DNA from: an uncultured Porphyromonadaceae bacterium
GTDB taxonomy: Bacteria > Bacteroidota > Bacteroidia > Bacteroidales > Muribaculaceae
Assembly: GCA_900548875.1 (NCBI GenBank)
Contig: URMA01000002.1
Span: 21,301-85,300 of the forward strand
Direction: 5' to 3'
Length of the DNA: 64,000 nt
Part shown: positions 1 to 9,513 of the stretch, one piece after another
Numbering within the stretch: position 1 is the stretch's first letter
Layout of the letters: each line of letters starts with the position of its first letter
The notes under the pieces: generated by a model
Told to the model about the DNA's origin: nothing
What the model saw: the letters and a program-made list of their open reading frames with translations, nothing else
The model's database searches: none
Program-made: the position numbers and the translations under genes

Positions 1-910
1 GTGTTCCTGTAAGGCCGCTGTTGTCTGCGGGTACATAAGCCACATTTTCCACCCAATTCGGTGCGCCATATACCGGATTTTCAATATAAGTGGCTACTAT
101 CTGGTAAGGTCCGTCCTTTGAAATCTGGGTGGCCTTTCCCGTATCCGTATTAACCTCAAAAATGTCCATTACACCCGAGCGGGCGGACGCATACCAGTAG
201 AGTTTGTCGGTGCGGTAGTCGAATGCCATGCTCTGGCTGTATCTCGGATCCAGTCCCGTATAGCCGATGCGTTTCATCTCGCAGGTAGTCTTGTCTATTT
301 CGCACAAGTAGCCTCCCATGTCGATGGCATACATCTGGCCTTTGCTGTTGATGGCCGCAGCGGAGAAAGAGCTGTCGAGGTAGTCGACTATTGTGGTTGA
401 CGCGCCTGTGGTCGGATCAAATTCCCGGTAGTTGCGGTAAGCACCGCTCCATGGGTCGGCAAAAAATCCGTAAATTTTACCCGTAGTCGGGTCGTAGCAC
501 AGACTGCCTGCAAGGTTTTCAAGCAGTTCGATAACCACCGGTTCTTGAATTTGTTCCCATGTCTCGGCATCGAAAACCAGATAGCGGTTTCCGGCAGTAT
601 AACCGTCTTCCACGTCATTGGTCATGGCGTAGACTTTACCGTTGACATACGTGGCCGATTCCCATGAGAAATCAGCCCCTTTTACAACGGGATTCAGGGA
701 AATCTTCTCGCTTGGATAGAAATTGTACAGACCGAGGTCCGCTTCTCTGTCCTGGTCGCAAGTCCAGTATTTTGAGCCGGCCATTGTCCACCAGATAAGC
801 GGTTCGTTGTCCGTATGCAGCATATTTCCGGCAATCTCCGACAAACTTTCTGCGGAGACGGTTGCATACAGGGGCAGTAATACGGTCGATAATAGTAGTA
901 GCTTTTTCAT
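1..910 (-). CDS. Secreted beta-propeller-like protein, C-terminus beyond window
   Basis: An open frame runs on the minus strand from an ATG at 910 to the left edge with no stop, giving at least 303 residues. It opens with a signal peptide (MKKLLLLSTVLLPLYATVSA). The mature part has recurring short units of the kind YVNGKVYAM, YDPTTGKIYGF, INSKGQMYAID and FDYRTDKLYWY, spaced like the strands of a beta-propeller (YncE or Kelch-like). This is a fold-level guess; no catalytic motif is visible. It lies downstream of the RCC1-repeat T9SS protein on the same strand, so it may also be a T9SS cargo, but the C-terminal sorting domain would be outside the window. The product is exported, function unknown. 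Confidence 0.7.
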   Translation of the reverse strand, partial: MKKLLLLSTVLLPLYATVSAESLSEIAGNMLHTDNEPLIWWTMAGSKYWTCDQDREADLGLYNFYPSEKISLNPVVKGADFSWESATYVNGKVYAMTNDVEDGYTAGNRYLVFDAETWEQIQEPVVIELLENLAGSLCYDPTTGKIYGFFADPWSGAYRNYREFDPTTGASTTIVDYLDSSFSAAAINSKGQMYAIDMGGYLCEIDKTTCEMKRIGYTGLDPRYSQSMAFDYRTDKLYWYASARSGVMDIFEVNTDTGKATQISKDGPYQIVATYIENPVYGAPNWVENVAYVPADNSGLTGT

Positions 911-915
911 ATATG

Positions 916-966
916 ACTGAAAACTAAAGGAGTGGGATTTGAAATTAATCCCGCTCCATTTTCAGT
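916..966 (-). terminator. Long hairpin between two minus-strand genes
   Basis: GGAGTGGGATT (929-939) pairs with AATCCCGCTCC (947-957) with one G-T wobble, and the flanks CTGAAAA (918-924) and TTTTCAG (959-965) extend the stem. On the minus strand the inner stem is followed by TTTAGTTTT, as in a terminator for the RCC1-repeat gene. Because the hairpin ends only a few bases before the start codon at 910, it could instead act as a leader or attenuator for that gene. Confidence 0.5.
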
Positions 967-1044
967 TACGGTAATAATTTTATTTGAATAGGATGCTGTT
1001 TGCAGAATATTCAAGCAGGCTTGGATTTCTGCTTTTGCCTTACA

Positions 1045-2445
1045 CTATTTCTTAATGAATTTCTGGACGCTTTCGCCATTGTCGCCGGCTACTTTTACAA
1101 AGTATACGCCATTGGCAAGAGCCGATACGTTCAGTGTAGTTGAAGTTCCGTTGATGTTGGCCTTCTTCGCTACGAATGCACCGTTGGCGCTGTAAACGTA
1201 TACTGTGTTCAACGCAGCAGCGTCGGAAATCGTGATCGTTTCAGTGGCTACAGTCGGGAATACCTTAGCAGAAGATGTCGTGTTGGCAGTGATGCTGTTG
1301 ACACTTGACAAACCTCCGAACTCAGTCGGTACTGAACGGGCATCTGTATCACCCAAACCGAGTTGGCCGTAGCGGTTCCAACCCCATACCCATATTGAAC
1401 CGTCTTCCTGGATACCCATGGAGTGGTAGCTGGCAGCTGAAACCTTTTGCCATTTGGCGGTACCTACCTGAATCGGAAGCATGACATCGGTTGTTTCGCC
1501 GTTACCGATTTCTCCGTGAGGATTATAGCCCCATGCCCAAAGAGTGCCGTCTTCCTTGATGGCGAGTACGTGATAGTCGCCTACCGAGAACGATTTTACA
1601 TTTTCCAATGCTTTGCCCGGTACACCGGAATTTTGTCCTTCAGTTTCGCGGCCAAGTTCGCCTTCACCGTTTGAACCCCATGTCCAAATCGAACCGTCGG
1701 ATTTTAAAGCGACAGTGTGGGATATACCAGTTTCAAGGGCTACCCAATCGTTGTCAGTTCCAACTTGAGTCGGCTCATAATAATAGGCTTCGTCCGTGTC
1801 GGCAATTTGTTTTCTGTCGTTTTTGCCCCATGCCCAAAGTGTTCCGTCGGCTTTGATACCAGCTGCATGATAATAGCCGGTTGCTGCATCAATCCAGCGG
1901 TCAGTCCCCAATTGGAGCGGATAGGCAACATATTCGTAGTCAGGACCTTGACCGGTTACATAGTCCCAGTTTTTACCCCATGTCCAGAGTGTGCCGTCAT
2001 TTTTGATGGCGCAATATGTAGAGGAGCGGCCCTTGATTTGTTTCCATTGCGTGTCGTCGTCGACTTTTGAAGGAGTATATACGCCGCCATACGTGCTTAC
2101 GTTAGGTTGGCCGAGCTGACCGTAGGTATTAGAACCCCAAATCCAGAGTGTTCCGTCTTCCTGAATACCGGCAGAAGTAAAACTTGAAGCGCAAATGGCT
2201 TTCCACTTGGCATCGCCGATTTTTTCAAAAGTGCTGATGTCATAGTTGAATTCATAGTCACCGCATTTTCCGTTTCCTATTTGTCCGTACCCATTGGAGC
2301 CTGCTGCCCATAGATAGCCGTCTTTGTCAATGACCATCGTATGTGAACTTCCCGACATGTCTTTCCATTCGGAATTTACTACTTGTGCCTGTCCTTGTGC
2401 AGCAAAGAGTGCGGCAACTGATAAAATTGTAATAGTTCTTTTCAT
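1045..2445 (-). CDS. T9SS-secreted protein with seven RCC1-type repeats
   Basis: A 466-residue secreted protein. It begins with a signal peptide (MKRTITILSVAALFAAQGQA) and then carries seven repeats of the form DGTLWAWGxNxxGQLGxG, about 50 residues apart, which is the signature of an RCC1/BLIP-II-type beta-propeller; seven repeats would close a seven-bladed ring. Residues from about 385 to the end form a T9SS type A sorting domain (FPTVATETITISD, then YVYSANGAFVAKK, then LANGVYFVKVAGDNGESVQKFIKK in pieces). The protein is therefore expected to cross the outer membrane by type IX secretion and be anchored or released. RCC1-type propellers usually bind proteins; no enzyme motif is seen. Its ligand is unknown. 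Confidence 0.85.
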   Translation of the reverse strand: MKRTITILSVAALFAAQGQAQVVNSEWKDMSGSSHTMVIDKDGYLWAAGSNGYGQIGNGKCGDYEFNYDISTFEKIGDAKWKAICASSFTSAGIQEDGTLWIWGSNTYGQLGQPNVSTYGGVYTPSKVDDDTQWKQIKGRSSTYCAIKNDGTLWTWGKNWDYVTGQGPDYEYVAYPLQLGTDRWIDAATGYYHAAGIKADGTLWAWGKNDRKQIADTDEAYYYEPTQVGTDNDWVALETGISHTVALKSDGSIWTWGSNGEGELGRETEGQNSGVPGKALENVKSFSVGDYHVLAIKEDGTLWAWGYNPHGEIGNGETTDVMLPIQVGTAKWQKVSAASYHSMGIQEDGSIWVWGWNRYGQLGLGDTDARSVPTEFGGLSSVNSITANTTSSAKVFPTVATETITISDAAALNTVYVYSANGAFVAKKANINGTSTTLNVSALANGVYFVKVAGDNGESVQKFIKK

Positions 2446-2524
2446 AACTTATAAATATATGTTAGCACTGTTATGTGACAAATTGTATATTCTAATGTTG
2501 TTTTTCGTTTCGATTTGTTACCCA

Positions 2525-2532
2525 CAAATGTA
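2525..2532 (-). promoter_or_regulatory. Candidate -7 element for the RCC1-repeat gene
   Basis: On the minus strand this reads TACATTTG, matching the Bacteroidota -7 consensus TAnnTTTG, about 80 bases upstream of the start codon at 2445. I see no good -33 TTTG at the right spacing, so this is a weak call. Confidence 0.35.
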
Positions 2533-2609
2533 TAAAACTAAACAAATTAAAACATCTGAAATGTCACGAAAAGCAGGGACATTGAGGTGGAAAAAAAGGG
2601 ACATTTTTC

Positions 2610-4283
2610 CTATAATGTTGACAGATAGCTAAATAGCGAACTCGTGTCATCGAGGTGCATTTTGGCAGAAATTCGTTGTTTCCTCTTTTTGCACGCTTCG
2701 ATGGTAATGTTGAGGAGCGAAGCAATTTCTTTGGTATTGAGTCCCATGTAGGTGTAGGCAATGAATCGGAGGTCATTTGCGTTGAGATCGGGGTGCTTTT
2801 CTCTCAATGATGCCATAAATGCGGAGTTGACTTCTTCAAAGTAGGTGAGGAAGTTTTCCATTTCGGTATCGTTGCGCAACTGGCTTTTCAGTTTCAGCAG
2901 GTACTGGTTGTAGGCCGCATTGTGGTTGACAGAGTCAATTTTCGACAGAAAGTCGAGCGTTTCTTTTATCAGGTCATTCCGGCTGGAAAGGTGCAGGGCT
3001 TTCGCTGTCAGCTCCCGGTTTTTAGTCTCGATTTGGTCGTAGAGTTCCGATTTCTCAATGCGGGCCTTCATTTCCCGTTCCTTCAACTGGTTTTCCAGAA
3101 TAATCTTTTTATTTTGGGCGTCCTCCAGTTCCAGTTCAACGATTTTCTGCTGTTGTTCCGCCATTTTGCGTTTCTGCTTGTTTTTGCCGATTTGCATTCT
3201 CAGTACCCAGATGACGATGACAATCAGGATGGCAAATGCCGTAAAAATCCAGCGTTCGAATTTGATGGCCACTTGCTGTTCCATCAATTTTGTCTGGGAA
3301 TCGAGCAGGTCAAGCTTGATCTTGCTGTTTTCATAAAACAGATGGTTTCGGTTGCTTTGCAATGAATCCTTGATTTGCATGGCGGAATCAAGATAGGTAA
3401 TCGACTGTTCGAAAAGGCGCGCTTTCTGATAGATGGCAGAGATGTGGCTATAGACTGATGCCTTGAATTTCAAATCGTTGGAAGCCAGCGCTCTCTTTGC
3501 AAACGCTGCTGCCGCCTGTGTCTTTCTCTCATGTTCGGCGATGTTGGAATAGTCCAGCATCATGCTATAGTAGGTGTGAGGGTCTTCGGTTGGAGTCAAC
3601 TGTGGCTGTATTTCGTCCAATATTGACTTCGCTTCATCGTATTTCTTGTTGGCAATCAGTATGTTTGCCTTATTCTCTTTAGCCATGAGCCGTTGGCTCA
3701 CTTCCGCTTTCGGCAGAATGGTAATGGATTCATCGATAAATTGTTCGGCAACAGGCAGATTACCGTTTATTTGGTTGATTTTTGACAAGTTGATGGCTGT
3801 AGCCCCTCGTAGGAGAGAGTCGTTGTGTTCCGTTGCGTAGTCGTAGATTTTTTGGAACGACACGGCTGCCTTGTCATACTGCTCTTCTTCGCAGTAGAGC
3901 ACGGCCATATTGTTGAGAGCCTTGAGAGTATATTCCGGCGGCAGATTCTTTTCGGCAAAATTGTAGAGTTCGATAATCATGTTCAGCGACTCGTTGAAAT
4001 TGTACATTTCGTAGTAGCTCTTTGCCAATTGGTTGACGGCATTGAAATGTTGTTCGTTCCAATTGTTTTCGTCTGCAATTTTTTTCGCTTCAGTGAGCAT
4101 TTGTATGGCGTTCTGATATTGCTTTTCCCGCATGCACTGTCGGGCCGACATTATCAGAGAGTCGCACTGCTCTTTCGTTTGCGGTCCCCTTGTGCCGCAA
4201 GCTACCAGGAAAAACAGCGGAAGGAAGAATATGAACAGGCAGATTGTTGAGGGTAAGTGATTGTAGATTTTGTTCATTTTCAT
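2610..4283 (-). CDS. Transmembrane TPR / LuxR-like helix-turn-helix regulator
   Basis: A 557-residue one-protein signalling device of a type common in Bacteroidales. The N-terminus has a hydrophobic segment ending in a lipobox-like LVAC, so the N-terminal half is probably periplasmic. Residues about 40-330 are helical TPR repeats (for example AIQMLTEAKKIADENN). A single membrane segment follows at about 343-362 (WIFTAFAILIVIVIWVL), then a charged coiled coil (about 365-430), and a C-terminal LuxR-like helix-turn-helix at about 505-545 (TKEIASLLNITIEACKKRKQ). This layout suggests sensing outside the inner membrane and DNA binding inside. If the lipobox is used, the protein would be anchored twice. 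It lies next to the RCC1-repeat surface protein, a possible target. Start ATG at 4283; ATG at 4277 is an alternative. Confidence 0.8.
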   Translation of the reverse strand: MKMNKIYNHLPSTICLFIFFLPLFFLVACGTRGPQTKEQCDSLIMSARQCMREKQYQNAIQMLTEAKKIADENNWNEQHFNAVNQLAKSYYEMYNFNESLNMIIELYNFAEKNLPPEYTLKALNNMAVLYCEEEQYDKAAVSFQKIYDYATEHNDSLLRGATAINLSKINQINGNLPVAEQFIDESITILPKAEVSQRLMAKENKANILIANKKYDEAKSILDEIQPQLTPTEDPHTYYSMMLDYSNIAEHERKTQAAAAFAKRALASNDLKFKASVYSHISAIYQKARLFEQSITYLDSAMQIKDSLQSNRNHLFYENSKIKLDLLDSQTKLMEQQVAIKFERWIFTAFAILIVIVIWVLRMQIGKNKQKRKMAEQQQKIVELELEDAQNKKIILENQLKEREMKARIEKSELYDQIETKNRELTAKALHLSSRNDLIKETLDFLSKIDSVNHNAAYNQYLLKLKSQLRNDTEMENFLTYFEEVNSAFMASLREKHPDLNANDLRFIAYTYMGLNTKEIASLLNITIEACKKRKQRISAKMHLDDTSSLFSYLSTL

Positions 4284-4332
4284 CTATTTTTGTCAAAAAT
4301 ACTATAAAAATAGAAATATTGAAAATAAAAAT

Positions 4333-4367
4333 ACGGGAAATGCATAAAATTAATTAGCATTTCCCGT
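4333..4367 (-). terminator. Terminator of the fucosidase-transglutaminase operon
   Basis: ACGGGAAATGC (4333-4343) pairs perfectly with GCATTTCCCGT (4357-4367); on the minus strand the stem runs into ATTTTTATTTT. It sits 27 bases past the stop of the transglutaminase-like gene. Confidence 0.8.
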
Positions 4368-4393
4368 CGGTCTTGTGTATTGTCGCCGGTAGT

Positions 4394-6994
4394 TTACAGG
4401 CCGCCGATGGTTTTCAGCAACTGGTTTCCAAGTCCAATCGTGTAGCCGTGGGATTCAAATACGACACGGTTGAAAGTGTCGGCAATGATGAATACCGGTA
4501 GCGGCGAATGTTTGGGCAACTTCATTTCCTGATAGATGGCGTTGCGGATCGTCTGCTCGTTGTCGATGCCGAACACTACGTTCGACGGAAGTCCCTTTAT
4601 CGGTGCGGAACGGTATTTTTCGTAGGCTTTGCGGTCGGGGAAAAGCAGAATCATCTTGCGTCCCCATTTCTCAAGGTCGGCAGCTTTGGCGGCGATGTCC
4701 TTCAGGGCATGGTTGGTAGGCTCTTGTCCTACGCCCAGCACTCCGACGACGAAATATCCGCGGCCGGTGGTGAGCAGCACGGATGTCTCCTCTCCGGTTT
4801 CAGCCAGTGTAAACCGCGATTCGGAATCGAAATTGCCGATTACGCGGATGGCTTCCGTATTGTCGCGCATGACGAGCGGTGTTTCCGTCAACTTTCCGGC
4901 TTCCACGTTGAAGGTTGAAATTTGTGCAAGCACGCTGCCGTTGGCAAGACGTGTGCCGGTGGTGAGCAGGTAGTAGCCGCATTCCACTTCCGAAGGCTTC
5001 TTGAAAATATTGCTCCAGGGTTCAAAGTCGGGATATTGGAGGAGACGGAAAGTTTGTCCGTCGTTGACCGACAGCGTATAGTGGCGGTAATACTCGGGAT
5101 CGGCCAGGCGCGGAATCGCTTTGTAGTTCAGTTGAAGCTGTCCTGTTTCGTAGGTTTCGGAGTGGGAGAATTGTCGGACAAACACATCCTTGTCCTCAAA
5201 ACGGTAGAATACGTTGCCCGTGACATTGTCCACCCAGGTCGGTATGCCCATAGAGCGGGAGAGGGCCACATAGAACACTACCAGCGAATTGCTGTCGGCC
5301 ACGCGGCTCTGCCAAACGCCTTCCGGAGAAATTATCGTGTTGACGGTACAGAGGTCGTCGTTGACCGTTATGTTGTCGACACACCATTGGGCCACTTCCC
5401 AGGGGAAGTCGTGGAACCGTTTGGCCTGTTCAGGGGTTATTTCCTTTTTGAAGAAAGAACGGTAGTCTGTCAGCATTTCGTCTTTGACACGCGGTGCCAG
5501 TACTGCGACGGAATCCGCATGAATGTCCGTATTGTACAGGTGGTCGTCAAGCACCTGTTGCGGTGTGTCGCGAAGGTCCTTTTCCGAAAGTGTGGCAAGC
5601 AGTTGCAGCGCACGTTCCTTATAGCCTCTCTTGGCCGCAGTGCGCAGGTAGTTCATGATTTCCTTCCAGTTGCCGCGAGAGCCGATGATATACGGACTGA
5701 TGCTCTGGGCGTCGATGCCTGTCTGAAGGGCGAATTTTTCGATGGCAACACTGTCTGGGAATGTGGCAATGTAGGCGTTGCGGATAGAGTCTTCCTGATG
5801 GAAACGACGGTCGTTTTCGGCACGCTGTTCCGGCGTAACTTCTGGCAAATTGGCTTTTTCAGCCGGCGGAACAATGTCGAATGTTTCTGTGAACACGTCA
5901 CCTATATGGTGGTTAAGCATGACCTTGACAGCCGTGTCTTTACCAAAAGAAATCTTTTTCCAACCAAATCTGTTGTTTTTTGAGGCAAATACCACCATGT
6001 CGCCCAGTCCGGCCGACAGGTGGGCTTTCCCTTGGGCGTTGGTTTCCTTGCGCGAAACCGTATAGAATTCCGCATAGTTATAGAGCTTGAATTCGATGTT
6101 GGCTTCCGGTATGAATTTTCCGGTGGAATCCACAACTTCGACAGTGACGGGTGCGTTGTCGGCATAGTTGGAGATGACGTTGATTTCCGTATAGTTGGCC
6201 GTGGTTTTCATTATGTCTTCTGGGCCTTCGTAGTAGCCGAACACCTTTGTGTGCATCAGCATTCCGCGGCTGGCGGGAGCGTTGAACCATCCGAGGTTAA
6301 GGACCGGTTCCGGCTCACAGGCACCGAGAAAATACCATTTGCCGTCGACCCAGGCTTCAACCCATGCGTGATTGTCGTCGGTATGCGCCCAGCGCGGTGT
6401 GTAGACCTGACGTGCCGGAATGCCTACCGAACGGAGGGCAGCCACCAGCAGTGTGGATTCTTCCCCGCAACGGCCATAGCCGGTTTTGACGGTGGAAAGC
6501 GGTGAGCTGGTCCGTGCATCAGTAGGCTGGTAGTTGGCCTTTTCGTGGCACCAGTGGTTCACTTCCAGCACGGCGTCGTACATCGACAGGTCCTTGATGC
6601 GCGGCATCAGTTCGTCGTGGAACACCATGCGTGCGCTGTCGAGATTCTCATTGTTCACGCGTACCGGCAGCACAAAGTGGTAGAATACCTCCTCGGGAAT
6701 CTTGTCGCCCCAATCCGTTTCGTCGCGGGTGGCAAACGAACTGCGCACATTTTCCAGATAGAATTCACCGCTGTAGTCGGTGATGTCGCCTATGGGCATG
6801 TAGGCATAGAGAAAGGTCATGGCTTTCCGTTCGTCGGAATTCATTTTCGCGTCGAAAATGGCGAAAAGATTGCCTTCGGGAAGTTGCGTTTTCTTGTATT
6901 CAAAATCGCTGTTTACCCGCTCCCAGAAAGGGGTTGTCTTGCTGCAGGCGGCAAGCAGCAGCGGCAATAGCAGAATTGCAAATAACTTTTTCAT
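4394..6994 (-). CDS. Transglutaminase-like domain lipoprotein, multidomain
   Basis: An 866-residue lipoprotein (signal peptide with lipobox LLAAC). A transglutaminase-core/papain-like domain lies at about 130-240: Cys176 in YGRCGEES, His209 in DDNHAWVEAW, and an acidic segment GACEPEP where the third catalytic residue is expected. Residues about 275-370 look like a beta-sandwich carrier domain (VTVEVVDSTGKFIPEANIEF). A second transglutaminase-like segment at about 545-610 has Ser where Cys would be (PEGVWQSRVADSNSLVVF), so it is probably not catalytic. The last 150 residues resemble a thioredoxin fold, but without CxxC. It begins 9 bases after the GH29 fucosidase stop and is almost certainly co-transcribed, which suggests a role in glycoprotein or peptide breakdown at the cell surface or in the periplasm. 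Substrate unknown. Confidence 0.8.
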   Translation of the reverse strand: MKKLFAILLLPLLLAACSKTTPFWERVNSDFEYKKTQLPEGNLFAIFDAKMNSDERKAMTFLYAYMPIGDITDYSGEFYLENVRSSFATRDETDWGDKIPEEVFYHFVLPVRVNNENLDSARMVFHDELMPRIKDLSMYDAVLEVNHWCHEKANYQPTDARTSSPLSTVKTGYGRCGEESTLLVAALRSVGIPARQVYTPRWAHTDDNHAWVEAWVDGKWYFLGACEPEPVLNLGWFNAPASRGMLMHTKVFGYYEGPEDIMKTTANYTEINVISNYADNAPVTVEVVDSTGKFIPEANIEFKLYNYAEFYTVSRKETNAQGKAHLSAGLGDMVVFASKNNRFGWKKISFGKDTAVKVMLNHHIGDVFTETFDIVPPAEKANLPEVTPEQRAENDRRFHQEDSIRNAYIATFPDSVAIEKFALQTGIDAQSISPYIIGSRGNWKEIMNYLRTAAKRGYKERALQLLATLSEKDLRDTPQQVLDDHLYNTDIHADSVAVLAPRVKDEMLTDYRSFFKKEITPEQAKRFHDFPWEVAQWCVDNITVNDDLCTVNTIISPEGVWQSRVADSNSLVVFYVALSRSMGIPTWVDNVTGNVFYRFEDKDVFVRQFSHSETYETGQLQLNYKAIPRLADPEYYRHYTLSVNDGQTFRLLQYPDFEPWSNIFKKPSEVECGYYLLTTGTRLANGSVLAQISTFNVEAGKLTETPLVMRDNTEAIRVIGNFDSESRFTLAETGEETSVLLTTGRGYFVVGVLGVGQEPTNHALKDIAAKAADLEKWGRKMILLFPDRKAYEKYRSAPIKGLPSNVVFGIDNEQTIRNAIYQEMKLPKHSPLPVFIIADTFNRVVFESHGYTIGLGNQLLKTIGGL

Positions 6995-7003
6995 ATCAGC
7001 AGT

Positions 7004-8302
7004 TTAAAAGGTTAATTCAATGATTCTGTCAATGTCTTTTGGCACATTGCCCAACCGCACAACGATTCCTTCGCCTTTCACTTTGTCGAACTTTACAGTT
7101 TCACTGTTGTTCAGGCATCGTGCGGATTTCACGGTTTCCGTCACCGGCAGGAACAGGGCGTTGTCGGCGAGTTCGAGAATATGTACATAGAGTTTGTTGT
7201 CCTTGCGTGTGGTCACGCCCCACGGATGTGGCGGAATCTCTCCGCCTCGTGTCCCATAGATGCTTTCACCGTATTTTCCAAGCCATTCTCCCATTTCTCG
7301 CAGCCGTTCGACAGCCTGTTCCGGCAGTCGCCCGTCGGGTTGTGGGCCGATGTTCAGCAGAAGATTGCCACTGCGTCCGGCGGCACGCACTAGATAGCGG
7401 ACGAGTTCGGCGGTGGGCTTGTAGTTGAGGTCCGTGATTTTATATCCCCACATTCCGTTCATCGTCTCGCAAGTTTCCAGCGGCAACCGGCTGATGGCCT
7501 GTCCCGACAGTCCGGCCGTGTTTTCACCCGGCAGGTCGCGCTCAAAGATTTGGATGTCTTCCCCTTCAAACGGTTCGAGGTGATGGTTGTTGCCGACAAG
7601 ACATGCCGGCTGCAGCCCGTGAATATGGTCGTAAAGTCCACGCAGTTTCCAGTCGAAATCCGGATTCTGGTCCTGGTCCCACACTCCGTCAAACCAGATG
7701 GCTCCTATTTCTCCGTAGCCGGTCAGCAGTTCCGTCAGTTGGTTTTTCATGAATTCGTAGTAGTGCGGGTAGCTGATGGCTGTACCCGGTCGGCCGGTAC
7801 CCCGACCGGTGCGGCCTCGCGGCGCATCGTCGCGCCACCAGTCGATGAGCGAATAGTAGAGGTGCAGTTTAATGTCCTGCCGTTGGCACTCGTCGGCAAG
7901 CTGGCGGACTACATCCTTTCCGTAAGGAGTGGCGTCAACGATGTTGTAGTCGGACTGGTCCGTGTCCCACATGGAGAATCCTTCGTGGTGGCGAGATGTG
8001 AAGCAGATGTATTTTGCTCCGGAGCCTTTGATGGCATCCACCCATTCTTTGGCGTTGAAGTTGTGGGGATAGAAGGCGTCAGCAAGTTTTTCGTATTCCT
8101 TGTAATGGATGTTTTTGTTGGTCATCGTCCATTCACCTGTGGCAAGCATGGCATAGAGTCCCCAGTGGATAAATATTCCGAATTTGGCATCCTGAAATTC
8201 TGTCCGGGCCCGGAGGTTGGATTCCGTCGGCGTGTAGGGCGCTTGCGCCTGCATGTTGAACAGGAGGGCTAATGCGGCAGTGATGAGGAATAGTTTCTTC
8301 AT
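7004..8302 (-). CDS. Alpha-L-fucosidase, GH29
   Basis: A 432-residue exported glycoside hydrolase of family 29, which removes alpha-linked L-fucose from host or dietary glycans with retention of configuration. After the signal peptide (MKKLFLITAALALLFNMQAQA) come the family hallmarks FGIFIHWGLYA, the HHEGFSMWD loop and IWFDGVWD, whose Asp205 is the expected nucleophile. The acid/base residue of GH29 is not conserved in sequence and is not assigned here. There is no lipobox and no T9SS tail, so it is probably periplasmic. An in-frame ATG at 8344 lies upstream, but 8302 starts directly at the signal peptide and the -7 promoter element begins at 8347, so 8302 is preferred. It is the first gene of a two-gene operon. 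Confidence 0.9.
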   Translation of the reverse strand: MKKLFLITAALALLFNMQAQAPYTPTESNLRARTEFQDAKFGIFIHWGLYAMLATGEWTMTNKNIHYKEYEKLADAFYPHNFNAKEWVDAIKGSGAKYICFTSRHHEGFSMWDTDQSDYNIVDATPYGKDVVRQLADECQRQDIKLHLYYSLIDWWRDDAPRGRTGRGTGRPGTAISYPHYYEFMKNQLTELLTGYGEIGAIWFDGVWDQDQNPDFDWKLRGLYDHIHGLQPACLVGNNHHLEPFEGEDIQIFERDLPGENTAGLSGQAISRLPLETCETMNGMWGYKITDLNYKPTAELVRYLVRAAGRSGNLLLNIGPQPDGRLPEQAVERLREMGEWLGKYGESIYGTRGGEIPPHPWGVTTRKDNKLYVHILELADNALFLPVTETVKSARCLNNSETVKFDKVKGEGIVVRLGNVPKDIDRIIELTF

Positions 8303-8346
8303 TTTGCGGATTTTAATGGTTTTTATGTTTTTAAATGGTAACAATA

Positions 8347-8377
8347 CAAAATTAATAAAATCGCTTTCAATGGCAAA
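8347..8377 (-). promoter_or_regulatory. Promoter of the fucosidase operon
   Basis: On the minus strand TTTG (8377-8374) is followed after 19 bases by TAATTTTG (8354-8347), a close match to the Bacteroidota sigma-ABfr promoter. Transcription would begin near 8340, giving a leader of about 38 bases before the start at 8302. Confidence 0.65.
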
Positions 8378-8399
8378 CTACTGACTGAAAAAAAGAAAA

Positions 8400-8432
8400 A
8401 AGGCTGCCAATTCTCTTCCGAACGGCAGCCTT
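8400..8432 (-). terminator. Terminator of asd
   Basis: AAGGCTGCC (8400-8408) pairs with GGCAGCCTT (8424-8432). On the minus strand the stem is followed by a run of T interrupted by one C. It lies 22 bases after the asd stop codon. Confidence 0.85.
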
Positions 8433-8454
8433 GTATCATAAAGTGGCGTGAGAA

Positions 8455-9462
8455 TTATTTCTTGTTTGCAAGCATGTACATCGCAATCTGTACGGCGTTG
8501 AGGGCGGCGCCTTTCTTGATTTGGTCGCCTACAACCCAGAACGAGAGACCATTTTCATTGGTGAGGTCCTTGCGGATGCGTCCTACGTATACAGGGTCCT
8601 GGTTGGCCACGAAGAGCGGCATCGGGTATTCCTTTTTTGCAGGATTGTCGACCACGACAACGCCTTTGGCCTTGCTGAAGGCTTCGCGGGCTTCTTCCAC
8701 GCTTATCGGACGTTCCGTTTCCACCCAGATGGCTTCGCTGTGGGCGCGCATTACCGGTACGCGCACGCAGGTTGCGCTGACGTTCAGCTTCGGAGCGTGC
8801 ATGATTTTTTTCGTTTCGTTGTACATCTTCATTTCCTCTTTCGTATATCCGTTGTCCATGAATACGTCGATGTGAGGAATAACATTGAATGCCAGCTGAT
8901 AGGCGAATTTTTCAACCGTCGGTTCCTTGCCTTCGGCCAGTTCCTTGTATTGGTTGACCAGTTCGTCCATGGCAGCCGCACCTGCACCGCTGGCAGCCTG
9001 ATAGCTGGCGACGTGTACCGACTTGATGGGCGAAAGGTCGTTGATGGCCTTCAATGCCACTACCATCTGAATGGTCGTGCAGTTAGGATTGGCAATGATG
9101 TGGCGGGGAGCGTTGAAGGCATCGTCGCCGTTCACCTCCGGAACAACCAAAGGAACATCGTCGTCCATGCGGAATGCGCTGGAGTTGTCAATCATGATGG
9201 TTCCGTATTTAGTGATGGTGTCCGCAAATTCTTTCGAAGTGCCTGCGCCGGCTGATGTGAATGCTATGTCGACGCCTTTGAAATCATCGTTGTGGCAGAG
9301 TTCTTTCACCACGTAATCTTTGCCTTTGAACGTGTATGTTCGTCCGGCACTGCGTTTAGAGCCGAAAAGCATCAGATCATCGACAGGAAAATTCTGTTCA
9401 TCCAGAACGCGCAGGAATTCTTGTCCTACGGCACCGCTGGCACCAACAATAGCTACTTTCAT
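8455..9462 (-). CDS. asd: Aspartate-semialdehyde dehydrogenase
   Basis: 335 residues, the usual length. It reduces beta-aspartyl phosphate to aspartate semialdehyde with NADPH, the branch point to lysine/diaminopimelate, threonine and methionine. Seen: N-terminal Rossmann motif [11 protein letters not shown], the active-site Cys128 in NPNCTTIQ, the [11 protein letters not shown] segment, and the catalytic His region [15 protein letters not shown]. It stands alone between two terminators or promoters, with its own promoter candidate upstream at 9514-9521. Confidence 0.95.
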   Translation of the reverse strand: MKVAIVGASGAVGQEFLRVLDEQNFPVDDLMLFGSKRSAGRTYTFKGKDYVVKELCHNDDFKGVDIAFTSAGAGTSKEFADTITKYGTIMIDNSSAFRMDDDVPLVVPEVNGDDAFNAPRHIIANPNCTTIQMVVALKAINDLSPIKSVHVASYQAASGAGAAAMDELVNQYKELAEGKEPTVEKFAYQLAFNVIPHIDVFMDNGYTKEEMKMYNETKKIMHAPKLNVSATCVRVPVMRAHSEAIWVETERPISVEEAREAFSKAKGVVVVDNPAKKEYPMPLFVANQDPVYVGRIRKDLTNENGLSFWVVGDQIKKGAALNAVQIAMYMLANKK

Positions 9463-9513
9463 TTTTTATCAGTTTTACGTTATATCTTTTAATTAAATGA
9501 ATAAGATTGGTTG

